Positions 20,071-33,720 of a stretch of 64,000 nucleotides of DNA are shown here, one piece after another. The DNA is from Portulaca oleracea (taxonomy: Eukaryota > Streptophyta > Magnoliopsida > Caryophyllales > Portulacaceae), in the NCBI GenBank assembly GCA_029582165.1, contig CM055874.1, forward strand, positions 48,707,269 to 48,771,268, in the 5' to 3' direction. The position numbers were made by a program, and so were the translations under genes. Under the pieces are notes generated by a model, which was not told where the DNA came from, made no database searches, and saw only the letters and a list, made by a program, of their open reading frames with translations. The stretch's first letter is position 1; each line of letters opens with the position of its first letter.

Positions 20071-22276
20071 CATGCATGCATTGGGATGGGTGTTTCTTCA
20101 TTTGTCTAGTGTCAAGGTCAAGGCCTAAGCTAACCATAAAGAGAATATTGGGATGACGGGAAATTCTGCGACTACCATAGATCCCGAGGGAACAACATGG
20201 AGAATTGTTAGATTTTGGAGCACCTGATCCAATCAAGGAAACTGCCCCTACGAAAAGCAGCACAAAGGACCAGATAGAATATGGATTCCACATACAAGGA
20301 CAAGGAGAGATAAAGAGAGAAACTCAAAAAAAAAACATTCAAAGAAAAAAAAAAGAAAGAGTGAAAAACTATAGAGTGGTCGGTTTAAAAACCTCATTGA
20401 GGCGAATCGGGCAAAAAGAGAGAATAAAATTATGGAGAGAAGTCAGCCTGGATTTCGCATCCAATAGGCTGAGTAAAATGAGAAAATATCGTTAGGAAAG
20501 ACCGAATCCCATAATTTCTCTGAAGTGAGCAATCCTCATTAGAAATCTCGTAGCTTAACCCAATGTGTCGAGAACAGGGGGGCTTCCACCCCACCTTCAT
20601 TTCACCATTCACATTACGCTCTCTTTCTCATCTTACCACAGACCACTTACTTTCTAGCCTTTCCTTCAAACATCAACCTTTTCAAACCCTTAACCCAATC
20701 CAAAAGGTGTGCTATGGCCAAAGGAGAATAGGGAGGTAACCCATGAAGAAGTTCAAAAAAAAAGATAGAGCCAGAAAAATGGAGTTCAAAAAAAAAAGAG
20801 AGAGAAGTTGAGAGAGATAGAAAAAAAAGGGAGGAAAGCAAAAAAAAAAAAGGAAATGGAGGAAAGATAAAAAAAATAATGAAAAGAGGGGAGAATAAGA
20901 AATTAGAAGGCGGAAATAACTGTCATGCACATCAGAGAAATAATCCCATCCTAAACCTACACCTCATCATCCATACACTTCATCATACCTTTCAGCCTTC
21001 AATAACCTTTCAGCCTTCTTAACCATCCATAATCTGCATATGAACCCTCAAACCTTCATGACCATCTTTTTGAACCATTAAGCCTTCCTCGAGGCACTAC
21101 TCATCAAAGTTGCGCTTAAAGAACTACGGCTGGCCTGATTCCACCTCGGATACGTAGGAAAACCTCTTCGAGACCCGGCTAATATGGTTCACTTTAGAGA
21201 ACATCTGTCATTGAATAAATTGGTCCTTGGGAGAATAAAAAAAGAGAGAATAAAAAGCTGGTCTGAAAACCATCATCAAGTATGACTGAAATGAACACCA
21301 AGCCATACATCCCTGTCTCATCCACTGAACATCAAATATATTCATCATGATCAACTACACTTCACAATCCCCAAATATCCAACAGTGAACATCAACAATA
21401 GAATACATGAAAAACATAGACTTCCATTTCCCTTTGTCTCAAACAATAAATTCCAGCTTTCATGTTATTACCCAGACATGACATGAACGACAAACACCCA
21501 AAAATGATGAATTAAATTCATAGGCAGATGGACTTACATCTGGTTCTTTCTCTGTTCAATCTCTTTTTCATTCAATCCCTTTGATGCCATCAACAATTGC
21601 CTAATTCGCTTCCTACACTGACAAAAACACACTCATCCACAAACATCAATGGATCTGTAATCATCCATAAACACACAGAAAATATACCCCCCATTTTCAA
21701 ACAAAACTTGAAAAAAACCTAGAAATCACAACACTTCACCTGCCGGAAGATCGCACTGGCGTTTCTCCTTCCGATTATCGTTTCGGGTTTCCAGAAAATC
21801 GCAACGAATGCCCAAAGCTGCCGGAAAATCGCAATGGATGCCCAAAGCTCCCGGATATCATTCACACGTCCCCCCTTTCGCAATGTGCTCGCTGGGATGT
21901 CGTTTATGATTGCCGGAAATCGCACGAATGCGTTCTCCCTCCTTCTGCAAGCACCAGTTGGAATTTCAAAAATGGAGAATAATTGTGTTTTTGAAACTTG
22001 GACTGACATTAACAACAGCAGCCTCCCAGCCCTTTTCTCACTCCTCTCTCTCTCTTTCTTTCTTACGTGATGTACCCTAAAATAAAAAATAAAAAAAACA
22101 AATTCCAGCCAATCACATTTAAGGGCCTACCCTAAAAATAAAAATAAAACACTTAATTTATCACCACCCTTGATTTGTGAATAAATAGCTAGGATCTTTC
22201 CATCTTCTCTTCTCACAAAAAGTCCCTTCTCATTATATCACATCACACACACACACACACACATATAAGACAAATT
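20071..22276 (+). other. Tat/Ogre-like untranslated remnant and intergenic sequence
   Basis: 20300-20420 is purine-rich and carries AAAACCTCATTGAGGCGAAT, then GGGCAAAAAGAG. A similar line follows the Tat integrase tail at 52300-52350. 21105-21190 holds TTGCGCTTAAAGAACTACG, then CCTGATTCC and GGATACGTAGG, words common in Tat/Ogre elements. A 31-bp sequence around GAAAATCGCAA and GGATGCCCAAAGCT is repeated twice near 21791-21852. A (CA)n stretch lies at about 22245-22262. No gene is seen. Confidence 0.6.
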
Positions 22277-22303
22277 TTGCCCTGCCTCTCTCCCGGCGCC
22301 GTC

Positions 22304-23615
22304 ATGGTGGCGACCAGGAAAAGGGGAGCCCAGCAGCACACCGCCGGAAAGAAACCAGCCGCCGCAAACCGATCAAACCAATATGGAAAGAAGCAGAAGG
22401 TTGAGGACAAAAATTTGAATCAAACAGTTGTTTCTCAACAATCTGAAACGCATGTGATGATCAATGCAGAACGAAGGAGACCACGAAGCAAAATCCAAAT
22501 CCATCAGAGAAATGACCCACTTTTGCATCGCTGTTCAAAGAAGATAATGGAATGGTGCTCAAATCATTGAAGCACCTGTCAATAATGGAATTCCAAGTGC
22601 AAAAATTGAGAAGGAAGATATCTTAGAGGCGGTGGAATATTGGAAGAATTCAGTAATATGAATAGTTCTTGGTGCAAATCCACCCTACGAGATTATGAAG
22701 GGTTTTGTTCATAAAATCTGGAGGAACTTGAATATTGAATTTGTCTCGGCTGCAAAAAAAGGAATCTTTTTGGTCAGGTTCAAGACAGAGGAAGATAGGG
22801 AAACGACCCTTCATCAAGATTTCTACTTCTTTGACAAGAAGTCGCTTATAGTCAAGAGATGGAACGAAAAGCTTGATTTAGAACTGAATTCTATTCTAGC
22901 TCATCCTATATGGGTACAACTACCAAATCTTCCGATCAAATACTGGAATGTTAAATGTCTTAGCAAGATTGCAAGTATTATTGGGGTCCCAATCAGAACT
23001 GACAAGAAAACCAGGGAAAGAACCTTGCTTGGATTTACTAGGGTATTAATAGAGATTTCCCTAAAAGGAGAAATCCCGGAATATATAGACTTCCTGGATG
23101 ACAATGATAATTTGGTCAGACAGCAAGTTGTGTACGAATGGCATCCTACATTCTATGCACACTGCAGCATGTACGGCCATGAGGAAAAGGAATGTAGGAT
23201 GAAAAACAACACACAAGTGACAAAGAAGGTCTGGCGCCCGAAGAAAAAGAATATAAATGAGGAGAATGCTACTGCCCAAGAAAAAGAAAGCAGTAGAAAA
23301 CAAACGATGCAGAGGAGGGTTGTCTCTAATGATGGATTCATTATGCCTTCAAAAACAGCACGGATGAAGCAGCAAGCAAACAAGCAACTTAACAAAGCCA
23401 GTACTTCAAACTCCTTTTCTCTGATAAGTTCAGCAGAAGACAGTAGTGGCGACACTGATGAGGATCCTTTTTTCACCGATCTGAGAGAAAAAAAATTCTT
23501 ATTGATTTCACAGGGGGAGGCGGAGTTCTTGAATGATGATTCAGATGAGGAAGAAATTGCACAAACATCATCCTCCATTAATGACAATAATAGGCTGGAA
23601 CATACGTGGGCTTAA
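22304..23615 (+). pseudogene. LINE ORF1 (DUF4283-like domain plus zinc knuckle)
   Basis: ORF1 proteins bind LINE RNA. A basic, Lys/Arg-rich N-terminus starts at ATG 22304 and the frame breaks near 22570. The domain is readable from about 22600, through a TGA near 22660, and openly from 22695 (FLVRFKTEEDRETTL, HPIWVQLPNLPIKYW, RVLIEISLKGEIPEY). The knuckle reads WHPTFYAHCSMYGHEEKEC. The first Cys of the usual CxxC-type knuckle is Tyr here, so zinc binding is likely lost. An acidic tail ends at 23615 and overlaps the start of ORF2. Confidence 0.85.
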
Positions 23616-24640
23616 TAGCTCAAAAAAGCAGGAAGATCTAAAGGTCTTCCTGCATGAAAACAGGGTAGGACCGGTTGCCCTTTATGAAACCAAAATGATA
23701 CATTCAAATTTTGATCAGGTGAAGAATGTCATTTTTCATGGTTGGGACTGTTTCACCAATGAAAATAATCAAGGAAAAATTAGAATATGGCTTTCCTGGC
23801 TTCCACAATTATACATGGTGAGATTAGTCAAGGTAACTCTCCAACTTTTACACACTCATATCACAAATCTTGCTAATCGTCAAAGTTTCTATATATCTTG
23901 GGTTTATGGTAGCAATGAGGCACATGAAAGTACCTTGCTGCGGGAAGACCTTTGCCTGATTGCAAGCTCAATGGATGGTCCCTAGGGAGTCAAAGGGGAT
24001 TTCAATGCAATTCTCTTTGAGAATGACCGAATACGGGGAGCAGATGTTGAGGCCTTCATGTTGAAACCTTTCAATGACTGCATTGCACAATGTGATCTTC
24101 AAGAGCCCCCTTTTCAAGGAGCTTACTACACCTGGACTAACGGCCATGTATTTTCCAGGTTAGATTTTTCGTCAACCCTTTGTGGTATCCTCTAACTGAA
24201 ATCTCGCAGGTTTCTTATAAGAGCAATGGTCTGTCCGACCATACAGTCATGATGATTTCTTTTCAAACAGATCCGAGGCCATCTTATGTCTCTCGGTACT
24301 GTGACATGTGGAGCAAGTCAGATGAATTTGATAATATTATAAAGACAATGATTGCTGATATGCCACCTGGATACAAAATGTTCTGGCTATCTTATTGTTT
24401 GAATTCATTGAAAACAAAGCTGAAGTTGCTACATAAGGAAAAATTTGTGGACATTCACATGCAAGAAAAAATTGAGAGAAGTAGATTATCGAACATTCAA
24501 GATCAGCTATATGCAAACCCTGTCAATGAACAGCTTATCAAGGATGAAAAGGAGGCGGGGGAAAGATACAGTGACATTCTCCACTCTGCTTTGCTCCTCA
24601 AAAAACAACGAAGTAAGATTGATTAGGCTGATATAGGAGA
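23578..24640 (+). pseudogene. LINE ORF2 endonuclease region
   Basis: This is an apurinic-like endonuclease that nicks target DNA. The start reads IGWNIRGLNSSKKQEDL and the metal-binding Glu is in VALYETKM. GDFNAILFENDRI lies near 23998-24036, with a TAG just before it (23983). SDHTVMM near 24235-24255 is the C-terminal catalytic His block. Frames shift near 24170. Not functional. Confidence 0.82.
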
Positions 24641-24824
24641 CACAGGGTCCAAGTTATTTTTTGCGAGAATGAGGCAAAGGAAATCAAATTCATATGTTTT
24701 TAATGTACAAGACAACAGCGGCAATGCAGTCAGTGGGCTGGAGGAAATTAATCAGTTGTTGGCCGATTGTTATCAAAGGTTTCTTGGGAAGTAAGACACT
24801 AGCAGAGATCATGCCCACCTTGAG

Positions 24825-26343
24825 GTGATGGGCACTGGTTCAATTCTCACAGTGGAGAACCAACTCCATATGAGCAGAACCATTGCTCCAGATGACATAA
24901 AAAATGCTATGTTTCCCATTCCGAATGCCAAGACCCCTGGCCCAGATGGATTCTCTAGCTGTTTTTTCAAAGCCGCTTGGAAATATATGGGGCCTTTAGT
25001 CACAGATGCAGCACTTGAATTTTTTTGCAAAAGGCTCTTTACTTCGGGATTTCAACTCAACTACTCTGGTTCTGATTCCCAAAATCCCAAACCATCCACT
25101 CCGGGTGATTTCCGGCCAATATCTTGTTGCAACACTTTCTACAAGTGTGTTTCAAAATACTAGCTTCATGTATTAAAGAAGTCCTCCCATCAATCATCAA
25201 TCTCAGTAGGGGGCTTTTGTCCCGGGGAGAGAGCTTCTTCATAATGTACTCCTCTGTCAAGAAATTGCTAGAGGGTACTACAGGGGCTCTATTACACCCA
25301 GATGCATGATGAAAGTTGATCTCCGCAAAGCGTTTGACTCAGTTCATTGGAAATTCATTGAGGAGACACTCCAATTTTTTCGTTTCCTGCAATGGATCGT
25401 GAAATGTATAATGTGCTGCATATCTACTACTACATTCTTTGTTTGTGTTAACGGGAAGTGCTCAGATAAATTCCATAGGGGTAGAGGTTTAAGATAAGGG
25501 GATCACATTTCTCCTCTCCTTTTTGTTATTACAATGGAATACCTATCGCGTTCTTTAGCTTATCATACTTGGGATAATTACAAATATCATCCAAAGTGCA
25601 AAGACCTCGAGCTGACCCATCTGATGTTTGCAGACGACTTAGTCATCTTTACATCAGCAAACCGGTAGTCTATACAGGAAATTATGAAAGCTTTCAATCA
25701 TTTCTCAAAGGTCACAGGTTTATCGACAAACGCACAGAAGTCCGAGGTGGTCTTTGGTGGTGTCAGTGATGATCAGGCCCTTATTTTGAGGGAAGAGACA
25801 GGTTTTGAGATGGGGAAACTGCCTTTCAAGTATCTAGGTTTCCCAATTACAGCCAGCAATCTAACAGCAGCTGATTGCTCGTTGCTTACTGAGAAAATTC
25901 TAGTAAAAATTAGAACCTAGTCCTCCAGGCACATTTCCTACTCTGGGAGAGTTGTACTCATTAACTCGGTGCTAATTTGGATCTATTGTTTCTGGGCTCG
26001 AATAATTGTTATTCCCGCTGCGGTCATCAGGAGTGTCATTAAACATTGTCGGGATTTCCTGTGGGGTACTACGACAGATCAACGTCGAAATCCATATGTA
26101 TCATGGAACTCTATTTGTAAACCCAAAAACAGAGATCGACTTGGGATGAGACGCCTGGAAGAATGGAACAAAGCCAATATCGCCAAGCTTGTTTGGGATA
26201 TTCAGAACAAGAAAAATGTCTTGTGGGTGAAGTGGATCCATGCCAGATACATCAAAAACCGGTCTTGGTGGGACAATTTCCCACCCTATGACACTTACCC
26301 CTACTGGAAGCATCTATGTGAAGTGAAAGATATCATCAAGTGA
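24825..26343 (+). pseudogene. LINE ORF2 reverse transcriptase region
   Basis: Readable RT blocks are NAKTPGPDGFSSCFFKAAW, DFRPISCCNTFYKCVSK (with frameshift), KVDLRKAFDSVHW (about 25310-25350) and the catalytic HLMFADDLVIFT (about 25618-25653). FKYLGFPITASNLTA and a WNSICKPKNRDRLGMRRLEEWN block follow. Stops lie at about 25492, 25666 and 25918 and several frames are used. Confidence 0.88.
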
Positions 26344-26428
26344 TGCAGTGCAGCTGGAAGAAAATGGTATTGGAATGCCACCAATACAGTAGAGTACAAG
26401 GTACAAGAAGGCTACCATTAGCTCATTA

Positions 26429-26949
26429 ACTGTGATGAAGAGCCGAACTAGACTGTTATCCCTTGGAATCGCATTACTATTCCCCCTTCATGCATTTATC
26501 ACTTGGGTAATGATCCAAAACAAACTCCCTGTCCGTAGTAGATGGTCTGGTAATGACAATACCAGCTGTGTGCTTTGTGACGAGGTTGTAGAAACCACAG
26601 ATCACCTCTTTGCTGGGTGTCCCTACACGAGTAGGGTGACAGCGTTAATAGCCCAATCTATACAGCAATATGAGCTGAGGAATGAGACAAATGTTGATGC
26701 CTGGACTGATAAACTCATGAACATGGGAGGGACAAAACCATGAAGGGATCTTGCCTATTCAGCTTTCAGTGCCATAACATATAATATTTGGAAGCTAAGG
26801 AATACTATTCTCCATGGGGGTCGCTCAGTGGAAGCAGATCAAGTAGCTCATGCTGTGAAAAAAGATCTCCAAATTACAGTTTTAGTGAGTGCTAGTAGGA
26901 GGAAAAAATACAATAGTATTGTGAATGTAGTGTGTACCCAAACAATCTA
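26429..26949 (+). pseudogene. LINE ORF2 C-terminal Cys/His domain (zf-RVT type)
   Basis: The text WVMIQNKLPVRSRW, CVLCDEVVETTDHLFAGCPY and, after a stop at 26741, WKLRNTILHGG is the C-terminal zinc-binding region of plant LINE reverse transcriptases. The final frame ends at 26949. Confidence 0.85.
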
Positions 26950-27054
26950 GGCCTAGAGCTAGCTCTCCTCCCTACAGCTTGTATTTAAACTGTTTTCCAG
27001 TGATGAATACTATGTGTTTGCTTTTGCAATATATATATACATATACACACACAC

Positions 27055-28692
<1,638 letters not shown>

Positions 28693-28805
28693 AATTCTTT
28701 AATCTTTTTTTTTTTTTGTAATATGATGGAAAAAGCCCTCAAAGTATTTTAATGACTATGGACCTGAAATGGTCATAACCAAAAGTGATTTAGGGAAAAA
28801 AAACA

Positions 28806-29519
28806 ATGGGGGACTCAGGGAGGATCCATGCAGTATATGTGGAAAATTTACTAGAGGAAATTGACAAATATAGATTGAGAGGAATCTTTGGAAGGTTTGG
28901 TAAGGTGAAAGATGTGATAATTCCCTGGAAAAAGAGCCTTTAAGGAAGATATGGATTTATACATTATTGGGATGAATGGGCAGCCATGGCAAGCATAAAC
29001 TGGATGGATGGAAGGTTTGTTAGAGGCAAGAAGTTGCGGGTTCAGCAAGTAAGGAGGAAAGTTCAAAGAGTTTGGAGAAGAAAAGGTAAAGTGAAGCAAG
29101 TATGGGTCAAGAAAGGGACGATGCTAAATGGAAGGAAAAATGAAGATCCTAGAAGAGAATGTAGCCTTGCACCTGCAATTGAGGGGGGAGGTAAACGAAA
29201 ACATACAAGAGTGGCTCCAACAAAGCTTAATTTGTATCAGTCCACAACCAAGAGATCTAGCAACAATGGCTTCGACAATAACTCACAACTATGGCCCACT
29301 CTCTAAAGTGTCAGCTATTAGCAGTACAAAGTTCATTATCACTCTACCAAACGAAGAAGATGTAGAAGAGGCATTGAAGAATCCGTTGGATCTTGAAGTG
29401 TGGTTTTCAGAAATTAGGAAATGGTCTAAGTATGAGACCTAGAAGACCGGAGGGTGTGGCTAGACATTCATGGAATTCCACCGCACGGCTGGAATTGGAT
29501 GAACTTTCAAAAATGTGTC
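28806..29519 (+). pseudogene. LINE ORF1, first part (RRM domain)
   Basis: From ATG 28806 the frame reads RIHAVYVENLLEEIDKY (RNP2-like), FGRFGKVKDVIIPW, one TAA, then GRYGFIHYWDEWAAM (RNP1-like) and NWMDGRFVRGKKLRV. This is a complete RNA-recognition motif, as in the RRM-type plant LINE ORF1. After frameshifts the next domain appears: ITLPNEEDVEEAL, LEVWFSEIRKW and VWLDIHGIPPHGWNWMN. It stops at the solo LTR insertion. Confidence 0.82.
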
Positions 29520-32500
29520 TGTAATAACCCGCCCTAAACCATAGCTATTATAGTACCTTAAACTTGTTTAATTAGTTTTAATTGCTTATTAAATTAATTT
29601 GTACCTTGCGGTTAGCTAACGGTGACAGGTTTCGGCGGAATGGCGAAGCAGTCAGTTTACCGGTCAAACTTTTACCGAGCTCATTATTATTTATTTAGGA
29701 CCTTAAATTATAATTATTTTAGGTTCTACAATCTTATTTCAAAGTCGGTTTATTTTATAGATTATTTTCCCACATCGAAACGAAGTTAATTTCGGGTTGC
29801 CGATTTACCGTCTTTTTAAAACTGATCAAATTTATTATAATTCTAAGGTATATATGAAACACCCATTTTATGTTTTATTAGTAATATTAGTATTGTTATA
29901 TTAGTGTTATAATTGCAATGTTTATTAATATTTTAGTTAAGCTAATTAAAGGGAGTAATATATATGCAAGTGGGGGAGTTAAGGGGTCATATTTCATTTC
30001 AAATTTGACAACACAACTCAGCCCTCTTTCTCCCTCTTCACGCCAGGCAGCAGCACCCCAGCCCCCTCCTTTGTTTCGCCGGCGACCGCCCGTTTCCGGC
30101 GAGATTCCGGCCAAAATTTCCGGCACCAATTTGAAGCTCTCTCTCTCCTCTTCATCCTAGTCCATTTTATTCATCTTTTCAAGTGGTATTTCTCAAGTTA
30201 TCTCTCCTCCATTGTTATGAATTTTGAAGGTTTTGATATTATAGTTTTACCATGATGTTTTTATGCTAAATTACTACTTTCTTTTATGAAATTAGAGTAT
30301 ATATTGTGGTAATTGATTCTAGTGAATGAAACTAAGTGTTTTGGTTCAAGTTGTGTGAAATGTGTTGAGGTTTTTGTGAATTGACGAAGATGATGATGTT
30401 CTATGGTCATGCATGGTTGATTGGTAGAGATTTTTGAGTTATACTTTCTATTTTGTAGAGATAATAAAGTATTCTTGAGTTGTTTGGATGAATTACATGA
30501 AGTTGTGAAGAAAAACCATGTTATTTGTGGTGTAGTTTAAGTACAAATGTATGTGAGTTGTTGCATGTGAATTATACAAGTATGGATGCTAATTTTAGAG
30601 GTAAAAATTCTGGAAAATAGTGAGGTTATGCATAGGTTACATTGGGTGTATATTTGGTATAAAGTTTGGATGAAAACAAGCATGCTTGAAGGCTAAATTC
30701 TGTCCAGAACCTACTGCCCATTTTGTGATTTTTATAGGGGATGCTAAAATTAGTTTCGAGCCCAGAAATTAGTGTAAAAAGGTAGCCTAAGATGTTAGTA
30801 AACACCGGGCTTTGGAATTTCGAGTTTTCGATTTGTATAACTCAAGTTAGAGCCAAAACCGTAAAGCCGCGCAATTGCATACGAATTTTGGAGTCAGTGT
30901 ATTGTTGTGTGCTTTTCGACCAAATGGAGTTTGATTCTGGAAAAGTATTCAACATAAGAGTTTTAGAGGACTCGACGAGCTTTCCGAAAACGTATGGTAT
31001 GTCTTAAACTGATGTCGGGAGTGTAAGTTATAGGACCCGGAAACAGAGCTGAAAAACTGGAATTTTCTGGGTGATTGTATAAGTACATTAAGGGGTTAAA
31101 TATGGTTATAAAGGACTTATAAGTGGGTTTAAGAGTGGCTAATCTAAGGAATATAGTATTTGTGATATAGTTGTTAAGTGAGAACCTTAGAGCCAATGTT
31201 GAAGGACCCCGAGACTTTGAAACTATTTTACCGTTTACTGTTTTAATTTCGAAACTTCCTAAATTTATTGAGAAGTTTCTATCGTACTGAAGTTTTTAAA
31301 GTCTTTTGGGTAATTTGAGAGGTTATATTTTACAAGTGTTCCTTAGTCCATAAAGCTCTTATAAGTTAAAGCGTTTACAAAGTCTTCTCAATTTTATATT
31401 CAAACACTCGGAAACTTCGATATGACTATTTTGGTAATTTATCACATCGACTGCAGCTTTTTCCGAGCCCTTATCATCTTTTTTAGCCTCTGGCCCGGCC
31501 ATCAAACTTGTAGAGTATATTTTTTCCCTTTCCGAAAAGTACTCGCATAGCGAAATCCGAGTTCTATAGCCCGAGCTACGACCAAAATACTATTGCCTTA
31601 AAAACCTGAAATTTTTATACGTTTTAACTCCGAAACTTTATTGCAAGGCTCTACGCCCTCATCTATTCATGGCTCCTATTTTAATACCGAACTCTATTGT
31701 TATAGCTCAAAGTCCTGCTTCGACCCAAGCCATTCCCCAGCCGAGATCGCCACCGAGCAACTCACTCGCTTCAGGTACGCAAATTGTCCAACTCTTTTTC
31801 TATTTAAAGTCAAAGTACAGTTTTATTGCATAAGTTATATTCTAACGATTTTAGTGTTTTATAAGTGGTCCCGATACCTATTCTACAGTAGCTAGAGCGA
31901 AGCCTAGCCTTTTACAGGCTCCTATCGGAGTAATCTCGACCTGGCCAGCGTCTGACTGCCTAGCAGTCACCCATCCAAACTCGAGGTCGGTTTGGGCGTA
32001 CGTGCGCGAGATGCTTCGGCATCGATCTCAAAAGGGACACCACAGTTTTACTTTATGAAATCATTTTATTGTTAAGCATAGTATATGCATAGAACTTTCA
32101 TAGCTAAAGTATTCAATGGTTTAGCATGTTTTATGTCCCCCTTCCCGTTTTCAAAATGAATTTAAATGCCGGCACTAAAAACCGTTTCCGAACGGTTTGA
32201 CGTGTTGGAGGTTTACGTACTGAGTGTTTCCCCACTCACTTTGCGAATGTTTTTAATGTTTTGTTTTAGGCGGTCCGAGCTCCCAGGATAAAGGCGAGGT
32301 TAATCATGAGTAAGTCGTCTGCATGAGCAGTTCTCTAAAGGCGATCGAAGATCGGTGTTCAAGGTTGCCCAAGGGCGTTAAAGGCCACTGGGTTGTGGAA
32401 ACCTATGATATGTATGATAAAAGGTTGTATAATGTGTGTGTACTTTAAGTTTAGCAGTTGGATTGTATGGAGTTTAGTACAGTTTTATGGTGTATTGTTA

Positions 32501-32638
32501 TATTGTGGTTTTGTGTTTTGCCTTGTCCCGAGTAGGGACGGCGGTAATGCCTCGACCTAAGGTGTTCCGCTGCGCTAATCACGAGTTTAGGATTCTAAAG
32601 TATAATCTTGATCTTGTGATTAAGGTTGGGGCGTTACA
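29520..32638 (+). mobile_element. Solo LTR of a Tekay/Del-type chromovirus
   Basis: The LTR is 3119 bp, TGTAATAACCCGCCC to GGGGCGTTACA, with inverted TGTAA/TTACA ends. It is flanked on both sides by the exact pentamer GTGTC (29515-29519 and 32639-32643). No internal retroviral sequence is present, so it is the product of LTR-LTR recombination. It contains a pyrimidine-rich leader and GC-rich block at about 30010-30160. It splits ORF1 of the surrounding LINE, whose frame continues in phase if one duplicated pentamer and the LTR are left out. Confidence 0.93.
31951..32043 (-). other. 5S-rRNA-like block inside the solo LTR
   Basis: On the minus strand this reads GGTGTCCC, CCGAAG, then GGATGGGTGAC, then a GGCAGTC-like ending. 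GGATGGGTGAC is identical to the 3' part of plant 5S rRNA, and CCGAAG-like text lies at about the right distance upstream (43 bases here against 35). Similarity elsewhere is weak. It could be a 5S-derived segment, as in Cassandra LTRs, or chance. Confidence 0.35.
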
Positions 32639-33720
32639 GTGTCCAACAGTGGGGCACGTTGATAAGTTTAGGCCAAAGTACACTTATTGCAGAACACTTT
32701 GAGCACATGTGTGTTCAAATTCTAACCAAAGTATTCTCAAGGATTGAAGCCAACGTAATACTGTCATTAGAGGATTGTTCATTTATTGTCTACATAAAAT
32801 AGGCTTATACATATATGCATCCCACAATCTCAAAGCCATGGAATGTAAATGATTTGGATGATGAGGAGCAGCAAGAAAACTCAGATAAGCAACCTTCAAA
32901 CTGGCATGAGCAAGGAATGAATGATGAAGCTCTAATGGAGGATGTAGTACAGTCAAATGAACAACCATCAGAAGGCGAATATACAAGGAAGACATCAGAG
33001 GCGCATGCTCAAACTAGAGATTAGTTACGAGAGCAAAAACAATTAATGTGGAGGTTAGACAACAATGGTGAAAATCAAAAGATAAATGTTGGAAATGAAA
33101 GGGTACAAGGCGTGGAAGGGGAGCTAGTGTCTGATCTGGAAGTAATTGAAAGTGAAGTTAGGTTGTAGGCTCGAGGAAAACAAAAGGTGGAGAATAGTGC
33201 CAGGGGAGGATTCAAGGTCAGTAATAATGCAACATTGAAGATATGAGATCTATGCATTCAGAATTGCACTCATTTCCCATTGAGGCCAGTGAGAATTATG
33301 CAATTGCAACCCAAGGTGAATATCAAGAGGTTGATCAAGACTAGATTCTTAGCGAAGACTTAGAGGAAATTCAAATGAAGATTGGAAGAAGGATCGTTGA
33401 GCTCAAAAAAGATATAGGACTGAGGTTTTTAGAAGAGCAATGATCACACAGAAAAGGAAGGAACAAAGGCAGGAAGACAGTTCATATGAGAAAGAACAAC
33501 AGCAAAAGAATGAAAGCGAAAAGCCAAGATGAGGACTACAACGTGGAATTTCAGAGGGGTCCGTCAGAGATGGTTACAAAGGTGAATTACGAAATTCCTT
33601 GCAAATTTGAGGGCAATCTGGACGTCCAAGAATGAAGTTATGTTCCCAGAAAGTAAGTGATCTAGTTGTGATGAAGCAACTGATCCACAGAATTACAATT
33701 CCGTTGAGAGGTTTGGAGTA
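32639..33720 (+). pseudogene. LINE ORF1, second part
   Basis: Directly after the solo LTR the interrupted domain resumes (QQWGTLISLGQST, HFEHMCVQILTKVF), as in ORF1 proteins of plant LINEs. A hydrophilic, Glu/Gln-rich region follows (32815-33024) and then degenerate Lys/Glu/Gln-rich text to about 33540. No endonuclease start is seen. Confidence 0.75.

Larger units (their letters stand above)
22277..26950 (+). mobile_element. Plant L1-type LINE, decayed
   Basis: The order of coding regions is that of an L1 LINE: ORF1 with a nucleic-acid-binding domain and zinc knuckle, then endonuclease, reverse transcriptase and a C-terminal Cys/His domain, all on the plus strand. Frames break many times. 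The 5' region starts after a (CA)n tract and the 3' end runs into a long (TA)n tract, so target-site duplications cannot be defined. Confidence 0.9.
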
